A DNA stretch of 64,000 nt, from positions 1-64,000 of the forward strand of contig NZ_BOPF01000051.1 of NCBI RefSeq assembly GCF_016863615.1. Direction: 5' to 3'. This stretch comes from Virgisporangium aliadipatigenens. GTDB taxonomy: Bacteria > Actinomycetota > Actinomycetes > Mycobacteriales > Micromonosporaceae. Positions 20,755 through 28,704 of this stretch are shown piece after piece; within the stretch, counting starts at the first letter, position 1; each line of letters starts with the position of its first letter. The translations under genes and the position numbers were made by a program. The notes below the pieces were generated by a model. The model searched no databases, was not told where the DNA came from, and saw nothing but the letters and a program-made list of their open reading frames with translations.

Positions 20755-21645
20755 CTACGACACGACGTCCTTGCGCAGGAAGCGCCACCACGACAGCACC
20801 AGCAGGAGCGTGGTGTAGACGACGGCGGAGACCAGACCGCGCGCCACGTCGGCGGTCTGCATCGGCGTCGACAGCAGGCCCAGCCACGCGTCGTTGAAGT
20901 GGCTGGGCAGCAGGTCGCGGATCCCGCCCAGCGCGTCGATCTGGTCCAGGATGCTCGACACGATGTAGAGCAGGACCGCGCCGCCGACCGCGCCCAGCGG
21001 GGCATCCGTCGACACCGACAGGAAGAACGCCAGCGCGCCGACGACGAGCATCATCGCGAACAGGTAGCCGAGCACCAGCAGCAGGCGTCCCACGCCCGCG
21101 CCGGCCGAGAGCGTGCCGCCGACCGGCGCCTGCAACGGATCCCAGCCGTACGCCAGCGTGCCGGCCAGCAGCGCCGTCCCGAGCAGGAGCAGCATCGCCG
21201 CGGCGGTGTAGAGCAGCGCCACGGTCAGCTTCACGGCCAACAGCCGCGAACGCGGCACCGGCACCGCCAGCAGGTAGCGCAGGCTCCCCCAGCTCGCCTC
21301 GCTGGCGACGGCGTCGCCGCAGAAGAGCGCCACCACGACGACGAGCAGGAAACCGGCCGAGACGAAGATGGTGAACAGGGCGAAGTTCGGGCCGCCGCTC
21401 GTGGCGACGTCGACCAGCGCGCTGAACCCGCCGTTGCCGTCCCCGTCGCCGTCGCCGTCCCCGCCGCCCGGGTTCCAGGCGAAGGCGCCCAGCACGATCA
21501 GCGGCAGCAGCACCATGAACCCCAGCGCGAACTGCGTGCGCCGGCGCGCCGCCTGCCGCCGCACCTCGGTCCAGACGGACAGCGTGCGGCCGGGCTTGTA
21601 GCCGACCGCCGCCTCAGAAACGACGCTCATCGGTTGCGCGCTCAT
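20755..21645 (-). CDS. ABC-2 type transporter permease
   Basis: A 296-residue membrane protein with about six helices (for example FALGFMVLLPLIVLGAF, LLVVVVALFCGDAVASEASW, LLLVLGYLFAMMLVVGALAFF), typical of NosY/ABC2_membrane permeases. ATG 21645 overlaps the TGA of the upstream hydrolase-ATPase fusion (ATGA), so the permease is translated with it and is clearly its partner. A Gly-Asp-rich loop (GGGDGDGDGDGNGG) follows the first helix. It is convergent with the SDR gene. The exported molecule is unknown. Confidence 0.9.
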   Translation of the reverse strand: MSAQPMSVVSEAAVGYKPGRTLSVWTEVRRQAARRRTQFALGFMVLLPLIVLGAFAWNPGGGDGDGDGDGNGGFSALVDVATSGGPNFALFTIFVSAGFLLVVVVALFCGDAVASEASWGSLRYLLAVPVPRSRLLAVKLTVALLYTAAAMLLLLGTALLAGTLAYGWDPLQAPVGGTLSAGAGVGRLLLVLGYLFAMMLVVGALAFFLSVSTDAPLGAVGGAVLLYIVSSILDQIDALGGIRDLLPSHFNDAWLGLLSTPMQTADVARGLVSAVVYTTLLLVLSWWRFLRKDVVS

Positions 21646-24407
21646 CGTTCACCGCTCGCCTTCGTGTCGCCGCCCACCAGAGAGAGGAACGCGTCCTCCA
21701 GCCGCCGCCGCGGCACCACGCGGTCGACGCCCACGCCGGCCCGCACCAGCGCCGCCACGACCTCCTGGCGCGGCGTGCCGTTGACGTCCACGACGAGGCC
21801 GCCCTCCGACGGCGTCACGGAGCGGACCCCGAGATCCGTGAGCACCGCCGTGGCAGTGTCCACATCGGACACTTCCAACTGGACGGTCGGCGAGTCGCCG
21901 ACGATCTCCGCCACCTTGCCGGACGCCACGATCTTCCCCTTGTTCATCACCACCACGTCGGTGCAGGTCTGCTCCACCTCGGCCAGCAGGTGACTGGAGA
22001 CCAGCACCGCCCGCCCGTCGGTGGCGTAGCGGCGCAGCACCTGCCGCATCTCCGCGATCTGCGGCGGATCCAGGCCGTCCGTCGGTTCGTCCAGCACGAG
22101 CAGCTCCGGCATGCCGAGCATGGCCTGGGCGATGGCGAGCCGCTGACGCATGCCGTGGCTGTACGTCCGCACCCGCCGGTTCACGGCGCCGCCGAGGCCG
22201 GCGATCTCCAGCGCCTGCTCGAAGTCCGCGTCCGCCTCGGGACGGCCGGTCGACTTCCAGTACAGCCGCAGGTTGGCGATGCCGGTCAGGTGCGGCAGGA
22301 ACCCGGGTCCCTCCACCAGGGCGCCGAGGCGGGAGAGCACCGGCGCGCCCGGTTCGAGCCGGTGGCCGAAGACGAGGATCTCGCCGGCCGTCGCGCGGGT
22401 GAGCCCCATCAGGACGCGCAGCGAGGTGGTCTTGCCGGCGCCGTTCGGGCCGAGGAGGCCCACCACCTGTCCCCGGTTGACGGTGAAGCTGACCGACTCG
22501 ACGGCCACGAAGTCCGCGTACTCCTTGCGCAGGCCGCGCACCACCAGCGGGGTGTCGGCGTGTTCGGCGTTGACCGAACGGTCCCGCCGCCGGCCGCGCA
22601 GCCGCGCGACGACGATCGCGATCACCAGGCCCAGCAGGATCGCGGCGAGCAGCCCGCCGAGCAGGTACCACCAGATCAGGTTCGGGTCGGCGATCGGGGT
22701 GCCCGCGACGCTCGGCAGCGTCACCGGGCCCTCGACGGCCACCTGGTACACGGCCGGCTGCACCGGCGACGCGAACGCCTGGTCCGATGTGGACAGTGCG
22801 ATCGCCAGCCGGTGCCCCCGCTCGAACTGGTGCACGATCGCCGGCAGCGTCACCGTCACCGGCGTCGCCTGATCCAGCGTGGCCGGCAGCCCGGTCAGCC
22901 GGATCGGCGCCACCTGCCCCCCGGGAAGGCTGCTCGTGCCGCCGTTCCCGATGGCGTACAGCTTGACGAAGAGCACCGCCTCACCGGTCGGCGACGCCGC
23001 CCGCACCTTCACCGTCGGTGCGCCGACAACGTCCACAGTGGACTCGAACGGCGCAGACACGTACCGCGCGAACTGCCCCGGCACGTCGAGGCCGGCACCG
23101 CCGACGAATGAGGACAGGCCGCCGGGGAGGGTGCTGAGGGCTCCGGGCGTTCCCGAGGGAGGGTTGGCGACGGCGGTCGGGCGGCCCTGGACCTCCACCG
23201 CGGTGGAGGAGCGGCCCGCGACGCCGGGATAGTCCTTGACGCTGTAGCCCGAGGCGACGAGATCGCGGTTGGTGGCGTCGAGGCCGGTGGTGCGCGAGTA
23301 GACGAAGTCGCGCGAGGGCGCGTCGCCGTTCTTCTTCAGGTAGTGGTCGAGCCACTGCGCGGTGAGGAACTTCAGCCGGTCCTGATCGCTGCCGGGGCCC
23401 TCGCCGCCGTCGTGCCCGCCGGTGAACCAGGCGACCCGCACGGGTGTGCCGTTGGCGGCGATGGCCCGCGCGTTGGCGTCCCCCTCCGACAGCGGGAACA
23501 GGGAGTCGGCCTCTCCCTGGATCAGCAGCGTCGGCGCCTTGATGGTGCCGGCGACCGAGGCCGGCGAGGAACGGCGCAGCAGCGCGATCGTCTCCGGCGA
23601 CGCCTTGCCGGTGGTGGCCACGTCGAGGTAGGCCGCGCAGACGTCGGCGGCGAAGCGGCCGCACTGCGGGTTCGCCTGCGGGTCTGCGCCGCTCTCCGGG
23701 CCGGGGCCGCCGCCGCCGAGGAGAGCGCTCAGGTCGCCACCGGCGCCCAGGGCCGCCGAGCCGGAGCCGAAGAAGAGGCCCGCCCATTGGCGCTTGAAGA
23801 CGCCGTTCTCGGGGCCGCGTCCGGTCGCCTCCGGCAGGAAGGCGTTGGCCAGGTCGTTCCAGGTGATCATGGGGACGATCGCGTCCACCCGCTGGTCGAC
23901 GCCGGCCAGCAGCAGGGAGAGCGCACCGCCGTAGGAGCCGCCGACGGCCGCGACGACCGGGTCGTTCGCCCCGGTCTTGCGGACCTCCGGCCGCGCGGCC
24001 AGCCAGTCGATCAGTCCCTGTGCGTCCTTGACCTCCCAGTCCGGGGAGTTCAGATGGATTTCCCCGGTGGAACGTCCGAAGCCCTGCGCCGTCCACGTGA
24101 GCACCGCGTAGCCCAGCTCCGCGAGCTCGCGGGCGTCGGTGTCGACGCTCCGCTTCGTTCCCCCGAAACCATGGGCGAGGAGCACGGCCGGCACGGGCCG
24201 CTCCTCCTTGGGCAGGTACAACGTCGCGTCCAGGGTCACGCTCTGGTCGCCGGCCGGACCGGTACGGACGGTGATCCGCTGCTCCTGCGTGGTGTAGCTG
24301 TCGGACGACGGCCACACCACAATCACGACCAACGCGATGACCAGGGCGGATACCACACCGATCGGGATCAACCGGCGTCTGGGCAGCCGGAGACGAGGCA
24401 GGGCCAT
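21642..24407 (-). CDS. fusion of X-Pro-dipeptidyl-peptidase-like hydrolase and ABC ATPase
   Basis: A 921-residue fusion. A membrane helix (about 12-32) leads to an extracellular CocE/S15-like hydrolase with HGFGGTK, nucleophile Ser158 in GGSYGG, and His in FTGGHDGGEG, then the S15 C-terminal jelly-roll. A second helix (WWYLLGGLLAAILLGLVIAI, about 580-605) returns to the cytosol, where a full ABC ATPase follows: Walker A GPNGAGKTT, signature SHGMRQRLAIAQAML, Walker B LLVLDEPTDG, H-loop SSHL. Hydrolysis outside and transport energy inside are thus one chain. It is coupled to the permease by ATGA and divergent from a MerR gene. The link between the two activities is inferred, not shown. Confidence 0.9.
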   Translation of the reverse strand: MALPRLRLPRRRLIPIGVVSALVIALVVIVVWPSSDSYTTQEQRITVRTGPAGDQSVTLDATLYLPKEERPVPAVLLAHGFGGTKRSVDTDARELAELGYAVLTWTAQGFGRSTGEIHLNSPDWEVKDAQGLIDWLAARPEVRKTGANDPVVAAVGGSYGGALSLLLAGVDQRVDAIVPMITWNDLANAFLPEATGRGPENGVFKRQWAGLFFGSGSAALGAGGDLSALLGGGGPGPESGADPQANPQCGRFAADVCAAYLDVATTGKASPETIALLRRSSPASVAGTIKAPTLLIQGEADSLFPLSEGDANARAIAANGTPVRVAWFTGGHDGGEGPGSDQDRLKFLTAQWLDHYLKKNGDAPSRDFVYSRTTGLDATNRDLVASGYSVKDYPGVAGRSSTAVEVQGRPTAVANPPSGTPGALSTLPGGLSSFVGGAGLDVPGQFARYVSAPFESTVDVVGAPTVKVRAASPTGEAVLFVKLYAIGNGGTSSLPGGQVAPIRLTGLPATLDQATPVTVTLPAIVHQFERGHRLAIALSTSDQAFASPVQPAVYQVAVEGPVTLPSVAGTPIADPNLIWWYLLGGLLAAILLGLVIAIVVARLRGRRRDRSVNAEHADTPLVVRGLRKEYADFVAVESVSFTVNRGQVVGLLGPNGAGKTTSLRVLMGLTRATAGEILVFGHRLEPGAPVLSRLGALVEGPGFLPHLTGIANLRLYWKSTGRPEADADFEQALEIAGLGGAVNRRVRTYSHGMRQRLAIAQAMLGMPELLVLDEPTDGLDPPQIAEMRQVLRRYATDGRAVLVSSHLLAEVEQTCTDVVVMNKGKIVASGKVAEIVGDSPTVQLEVSDVDTATAVLTDLGVRSVTPSEGGLVVDVNGTPRQEVVAALVRAGVGVDRVVPRRRLEDAFLSLVGGDTKASGER
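23031..23043. repeat. Iterated palindrome GTCCACAGTGGAC, copy 3
   Basis: Perfect 13-bp palindrome around a central A in the hydrolase-ABC fusion gene, read on the minus strand as Ser-Thr-Val-Asp. Confidence 0.6.
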
Positions 24408-24498
24408 GGCGTCAACCGTATGTCGACCACTCTGTGATCATCCTGAGAACGGCCGTCCACCCGACACGGCGGACCGGGATCCCCGGAGACACTCCAGC

Positions 24499-25296
24499 GT
24501 GATCTTCAAAGGGGTGCCCGTCGGGGTGTTCGCCCGGGCGACCCGGCTGTCCGTGGGCGCACTGCGCACCTACGACCGGATGGGCCTGCTCAGTCCCGTG
24601 GCGGAGGGCCGGTACTCGGTGGAGCAGTTCCCGCGCGCCGGCCTCATCAGGCGGCTGCGCGAGCTGGAGGTGCCGCTGCCGGAGATCGCCGACATGCTGG
24701 CCGCCGACACACCCGAGCAGGCCCGCGACACCATGGAACGCCACCTCGCCCGGGTCGCCGCCCGCGCCGCACGCCTCGGGGAGATCTCGGGATCGCTGCG
24801 CACGTTCCTCCAGGAGGACACCGTGTACCTGCGCCGGCGCCCGCCCCAGCACACCGCCCGCCTGATCGTGAACGCCTCGCTGCGCGATCTCGCCGGCGCC
24901 TCCGAGGACGGCTTCGCCGACCTCTTCCACACGCTCGACGAGCAGGAGATCGAACCGGCGGGCCCGGCGGGCAGCCGCTTCCTGAGCGACGGACTCGACG
25001 ACCCCACGCTGACCGTGGAACTGTTCGTGCCGGTGCCGCGACCGGTGCGCCGGGCGGGCCGCACGGCTCCGGGGCGCCTACCGGCGGCCGTGCTGGCGGC
25101 CACGCTGCACCACGGCCGCTACGACACCGTCGAACGGGCGTATCGCGGGCTGGGTCGCTGGGTGGCCGCGCACGGGCACGACCTGGCGGGGCCGGCCGAG
25201 GAGGTGTACGTCTCGCCCGAGGGCACCGAGGTCGCCTGGCCCGTCACGAGCGCCGGCGCAGCCGGTGCCGCCGCATCGCATCGTCCCTGGCCGTGA
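24499..25296 (+). CDS. MerR-family regulator with GyrI-like effector domain
   Basis: A 265-residue regulator. The MerR winged helix is VGVFARATRLSVGALRTYDRMGLLSP, a coiled-coil dimerisation helix follows (DTMERHLARVAARAARLGEI), and the C-terminal half resembles a GyrI-like small-molecule domain (VLAATLHHGRYDTVERAYRGL, EVYVSPEGTEVAWPV). GTG 24499 has GGAG about 10 nt upstream; GTG 24514 is an alternative. It is divergent from the hydrolase-ABC gene with 91 bp between, so it is the likely activator of that transporter. Confidence 0.88.
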   Translation: MIFKGVPVGVFARATRLSVGALRTYDRMGLLSPVAEGRYSVEQFPRAGLIRRLRELEVPLPEIADMLAADTPEQARDTMERHLARVAARAARLGEISGSLRTFLQEDTVYLRRRPPQHTARLIVNASLRDLAGASEDGFADLFHTLDEQEIEPAGPAGSRFLSDGLDDPTLTVELFVPVPRPVRRAGRTAPGRLPAAVLAATLHHGRYDTVERAYRGLGRWVAAHGHDLAGPAEEVYVSPEGTEVAWPVTSAGAAGAAASHRPWP

Positions 25297-25327
25297 ACTC
25301 CCGCGCCCGCAGCACCGGAACGCAGGG

Positions 25328-25531
25328 TCACGCCGATCGGCCCTTGTACGCCTCTCGGATCAGCGCTGGCAGCTCATCGGCCGGGATCCCACGCTCGGCG
25401 AGCCGGTGGTGGTTGGCCGCCTGCAGCTCACGAAGGCGCTCGGCCCGCCGCAGGGACTCCATGACCTTGAAGGTCGCGCGCAGATAAGCCGAACGGTTGC
25501 CGCCACCGAAGTGCAGCGGATTGCATACGGG
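25328..25531 (-). pseudogene. Remnant resembling a ribbon-helix-helix antitoxin
   Basis: An open stretch coding for HFGGGNRSAYLRATFKVMES, then RRAERLRELQAANHHRLAER and a tail ending REAYKGRSA. The NRSAYLR helix resembles RHH/CopG antitoxin helices. It directly follows, in the same frame, the stop codon of the DUF3263 gene and has no usual start before an internal ATG near its middle, so the beta strand that would bind DNA is missing. It is best read as a truncated remnant. No toxin gene is nearby. Confidence 0.4.
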
Positions 25532-25864
25532 TCAGGGGCGGCGGGTTCTGGAGGCGCGCAGGCGGCGCAGGCGGGCGACCAGCGTCGGGTCGTGGGCGAG
25601 GGCGCGGGGGTCGTCGAGCAGGGTGTTGAGCAGCGCGTAGTAGCGCGTCGCCGACAGCTGGAACCGGTCCCGGATGGCCTGCTCCTTGGCCCCGGCGTGC
25701 CGCCACCAGCGGCGTTCGAACGCCAGGATCTCCCTGGCCCGCTCGTCGAGCGCCGCCGGCTCGGGCTCCGGCTTCGCCTCCCGCGCGGGCTCGAAGTCGT
25801 CGTCGGTCGTGGCGCGCGCCTCGGGCACCGCGCCGGTGGACGCCTGGTCAGCGGGGCGGGTCAC
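25532..25864 (-). CDS. DUF3263 protein
   Basis: A 110-residue helical protein with the DUF3263 core LDERAREILAFERRWWRHAG, then AKEQAIRDRFQLSATRYYAL and LLDDPRALAHDPTLVARLRR. The family is widespread in actinobacteria and its helices look DNA-binding, but function is unknown. GTG 25864 with GAGG upstream is used. An alternative GTG at 25930 overlaps the DeoR stop (GTGCCTAG) and would add a segment with CFYCGRSD, a possible zinc knuckle. Confidence 0.75.
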   Translation of the reverse strand: MTRPADQASTGAVPEARATTDDDFEPAREAKPEPEPAALDERAREILAFERRWWRHAGAKEQAIRDRFQLSATRYYALLNTLLDDPRALAHDPTLVARLRRLRASRTRRP

Positions 25865-25922
25865 CGGCCACCTCGAAGAATTCGAACGGATGTCTGAACG
25901 CCCACAATAGAAGCATCCAAAT

Positions 25923-26708
25923 CTAGGCACAAATGACGGTGACGCCGGCCGCTTCGAACTCGGCGACCCGTTCGGCCGACGCGCCGCTGTCCGTGATGAG
26001 CGTGTCGACCTGCTCGATGGAGCACATGCGGGCGAAGGCGTGCCCGCCCAGCTTCGAACTGTCGGCGATGATCACGACCCGGCGGGCGCGGGCGACCATG
26101 AGGGCGTTCATGGAGGCCTCGCCCTCGTGGTGCGCGGCGGCGCCGAGCCGCACGTCGATGGCGTCGGCACCGAGGAGCGCCAGGTCGAGCGTGACGTCGC
26201 GCAGGATGCCGCCGCCGAGCGGACCCACCAGCTCGAACGACTGCGGCCGCACCACCCCGCCGGTGACCACGATCTTCATCCGGGAACGCACGAGAAGCTC
26301 GTTGGCGATGTTGAGGGCGTTCGTGACGACGGTCAGGTGGGCGTCGTCGAGTCCGCCGGTCAGCTCGGGCCGCACCGCCAGCGCGCGGGCCACCTCCGTG
26401 GTCGTGGTGCCGCCGTTCAGGCCGACGACCATGCCGGGGGCGACGAGTGCGGCGGCGGCGACACCGATGCGCTGCTTCTCGACGGAGTGCTTGGCGGTCT
26501 TGTAGCGCAGCGGCAGGTCGTAGGAGACGCCGTTCGCCACGGCGCCGCCGCGCGTGCGGGTGATCATCTGCTGCTGCGCGAGCTGGTCGAAGTCGCGCCG
26601 GATGGTGGCCTGCGAGACGTGCAGCCGCTCGGCCACCTCCTCGACGGTCACCCGACCGTTGTCGGTGAGGAGTTCCAGCAGCGCGTTCCAGCGCGCGTAG
26701 CGGTCCAC
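25923..26708 (-). CDS. DeoR/GlpR-family transcriptional repressor
   Basis: A 261-residue regulator: N-terminal DeoR helix-turn-helix (RWNALLELLTDNGRVTVEEV, then RLHVSQATIRRDFDQLAQQ and the conserved RTRGGAV), followed by a DeoR C-terminal sugar-phosphate sensing domain (GLNGGTTTTEVARAL, VVTNALNIANELL, LLGADAI, ADSSKLG). Such proteins usually respond to a phosphorylated sugar. GTG 26708 has GGAGG 5 nt upstream. No sugar-utilisation gene is adjacent, so the regulon is elsewhere or unknown. Confidence 0.9.
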   Translation of the reverse strand: MDRYARWNALLELLTDNGRVTVEEVAERLHVSQATIRRDFDQLAQQQMITRTRGGAVANGVSYDLPLRYKTAKHSVEKQRIGVAAAALVAPGMVVGLNGGTTTTEVARALAVRPELTGGLDDAHLTVVTNALNIANELLVRSRMKIVVTGGVVRPQSFELVGPLGGGILRDVTLDLALLGADAIDVRLGAAAHHEGEASMNALMVARARRVVIIADSSKLGGHAFARMCSIEQVDTLITDSGASAERVAEFEAAGVTVICA

Positions 26709-26722
26709 GTCGACCTCCGCCC

Positions 26723-26759
26723 GTTCCGCGCAGATCTGATGCGCGGTATTGCGCGGAAC
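26723..26759. promoter_or_regulatory. Triple half-site repeat upstream of the DeoR gene
   Basis: GTTCCGCGCA (26723-26732) and TGCGCGGAAC (26750-26759) are perfect inverted arms; a third half, TGCGCGG (26740-26746), pairs equally well with the first arm. It lies between the PAP2 stop and the DeoR start, with TAGTGT (26763-26758) as a -10 candidate. Autoregulatory operator is the first reading; terminator of PAP2 is the alternative. Confidence 0.5.
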
Positions 26760-26760
26760 A

Positions 26761-27441
26761 CTAGCGCAAACCGGGTCCCGCGCTCCGCTCCGGTGCGAGT
26801 TCCGGCACGTCGTGAGACCACTTTCGCACCGGCGGGGGAAGCCACAGGCGGTTCCAGTCGATGCGGCGCAGCACGCGGTCGAGCAGGAGTCCCGCGAAGA
26901 GGCCGGCGATCGAGTCGGTCAGCCAGTGGAAGCCGAGATAGGTGGTGATCACGAGAACGACCACCGGCGGCAGGATCCGCAACCAGCGCCGCGCCGCCGG
27001 ACTCAGCACGCCGCCGAGCAGCAGGGCGAGCACGCCGTACCAGACGATCGAGTTCGCCACGTGGCCCGAGGGATACGACATGCCGCCGGTGAAGAACTCC
27101 GCCGCGCCCGACTCGTGATGCGGCGCCACCCGGTCGGTCAGCACCTTGACCGGACCCACCAGCGCCACCAGCGAGACGTAGGCCGCGGCCACCGGCAACA
27201 GCGGCCGGATCGAGCGCTCCCGCCGCACCAGCCACAGCGCGGCGGCCAGCGACATGAGCTGAAGCAGCCAGCCCTGGCCCAGATAATTGAGGACGCGGGC
27301 CGTCCAGTAAAGGACCGGCGGCCGGTGGCTGTCCACCCAGTCCCGCACCGCGATGTCCACAGAAAGCAGGGCCCCCGCCGCGAGCGCTGCCGTCAGCGCC
27401 GCGAGCAGGAGCCCCAGCAGTACGTCTGTTCGCCGGCGCAC
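26761..27441 (-). CDS. PAP2-family membrane phosphatase
   Basis: A 226-residue integral membrane lipid phosphatase-like protein with about six helices. The three PAP2 motifs are visible: KVLTDRVAP (K-x6-RP variant), YPSGH in MSYPSGHVANS, and GFHWLTDSIAG, supplying the catalytic His residues. It probably dephosphorylates a lipid or isoprenoid phosphate outside the membrane. GTG 27441 is used; it lies 5 nt after the serine protease stop, so the two form an operon. Confidence 0.88.
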   Translation of the reverse strand: MRRRTDVLLGLLLAALTAALAAGALLSVDIAVRDWVDSHRPPVLYWTARVLNYLGQGWLLQLMSLAAALWLVRRERSIRPLLPVAAAYVSLVALVGPVKVLTDRVAPHHESGAAEFFTGGMSYPSGHVANSIVWYGVLALLLGGVLSPAARRWLRILPPVVVLVITTYLGFHWLTDSIAGLFAGLLLDRVLRRIDWNRLWLPPPVRKWSHDVPELAPERSAGPGLR

Positions 27442-27446
27442 GCCGG

Positions 27447-28649
27447 TCAGAGTAGCCGCCCCACCTCGTCGTAGATCAAATCCATCCGCACGCCGGAGTT
27501 CGGGCAGCCGCCGAAGTGGTGCAGCGCCACGACCTTGTGCGAGCTGGCCGAGATCACCGGGGAACCCGACGAGCCACCCTCGGTGTCGCAGTAGTACGAG
27601 ATGTCGGTGTTGGCCGCGTAGCCGTAGTACGAGGGGTTGTCGACGGCGCAGTTGCCGTTGCGCTCCCCCGGGTCGGCCGTCGCGATCATCGTGGGCAGGC
27701 CGCGCGGGTGCTGCGGGATGTACAGCTCCTGGCCGGCACGGGCCGGGTTCGGGTCCATCTCCAGGTAGCCGAAGCGCTGGATCGCCTCGAAGCCGGTCAC
27801 CGAGAAGAGCGCGTAGTCGAGCGTCTGGTCGACCGCGATGAGCCGGTCGCCGTAGACCTTCGTGGAACGGCCGGTGTCGGAACCCCCGCAGGTGCCGCAC
27901 TCGTAGCCGAACCAGATCTCGCTGTGGCGCACCTCGTAGCTGTTCGAGATGCAGTGGTTGTTGGTCATCAGGCGGTTGTTCGGGCCCCACCGCCAGGCGG
28001 TGCACAGTTCCACGCCGTCGATGAGCATCCGCGGGACGGCCTGCGCGCGCTTGTAGGCGACCGGGTTCGCCGCCTTGTAGCAGACGGCGTTGCGCTTCTC
28101 GTCGCCGCCGCGGCAGATGCTCTCCTCGCGGCCGCTGCGGTGCGGGTTCCGCGGTGCGGCGTCCTCGCCGATCTGTTCGGTCGGGAAGCCGCGCGCCACC
28201 TTGTCGACGCCGATGCCGAGCCCGGCCAGGCGGGTGCGCAGGCCCAACGGGTCGTACGAACCCTGTTCGAGGCGCACGACCGCCGTGTCACCGGTGATCG
28301 ACATGGCCCAGCTGTCGTTCAGGGACTCCGGGACCGTGTACGTGTACGACTCCGCGCCGCTCGGGTCGGAGACCGTGACGCGGTCCCCCTCCCGCAGGGC
28401 CCACTTGCTGAAGTGCACCTTCACGTAGGAGGCGCCGGGGTAGGAGTAGGTCAGCTCCTTCTTGCCGCCGACCAGTTTTCCCTGGCGTTCGATGAGGCCG
28501 GTGACGCTCTCCACGGTGCCGACCCGCGGTCCCGAACGGACAACCGGCGCGGCCACGCTCCTGGCGGTCGGCTGGCTGTCCGCCAGTGCCACACCGGTCG
28601 CGGCGACCGTCGCGCACACCGCAGCCAGGAGTCCCACCGTTCGCCGCAT
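27447..28649 (-). CDS. secreted trypsin-like serine protease
   Basis: A 400-residue exported protein: signal peptide to about residue 24 (MRRTVGLLAAVCATVAATGVALA), a pro-region of about 160 residues, then a chymotrypsin-fold domain with His in MTNNHCIS (about 231), Asp in DQTLDYALFSV and Ser in GGSSGSPV (about 362). Several Cys (CTAW, CGTCGG, NGNCAV, YYCDTEGG, FGGCPN) suggest disulfides outside the cell. It resembles lysyl endopeptidase-like S1 enzymes. ATG 28649 follows a G-rich Shine-Dalgarno. It is followed by PAP2. Confidence 0.9.
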   Translation of the reverse strand: MRRTVGLLAAVCATVAATGVALADSQPTARSVAAPVVRSGPRVGTVESVTGLIERQGKLVGGKKELTYSYPGASYVKVHFSKWALREGDRVTVSDPSGAESYTYTVPESLNDSWAMSITGDTAVVRLEQGSYDPLGLRTRLAGLGIGVDKVARGFPTEQIGEDAAPRNPHRSGREESICRGGDEKRNAVCYKAANPVAYKRAQAVPRMLIDGVELCTAWRWGPNNRLMTNNHCISNSYEVRHSEIWFGYECGTCGGSDTGRSTKVYGDRLIAVDQTLDYALFSVTGFEAIQRFGYLEMDPNPARAGQELYIPQHPRGLPTMIATADPGERNGNCAVDNPSYYGYAANTDISYYCDTEGGSSGSPVISASSHKVVALHHFGGCPNSGVRMDLIYDEVGRLL

Positions 28650-28704
28650 ACCGCCCCACCTTCCGACAAGTCCGGACACGGGAGGCATAACGAGTCGCTC
28701 CGGG

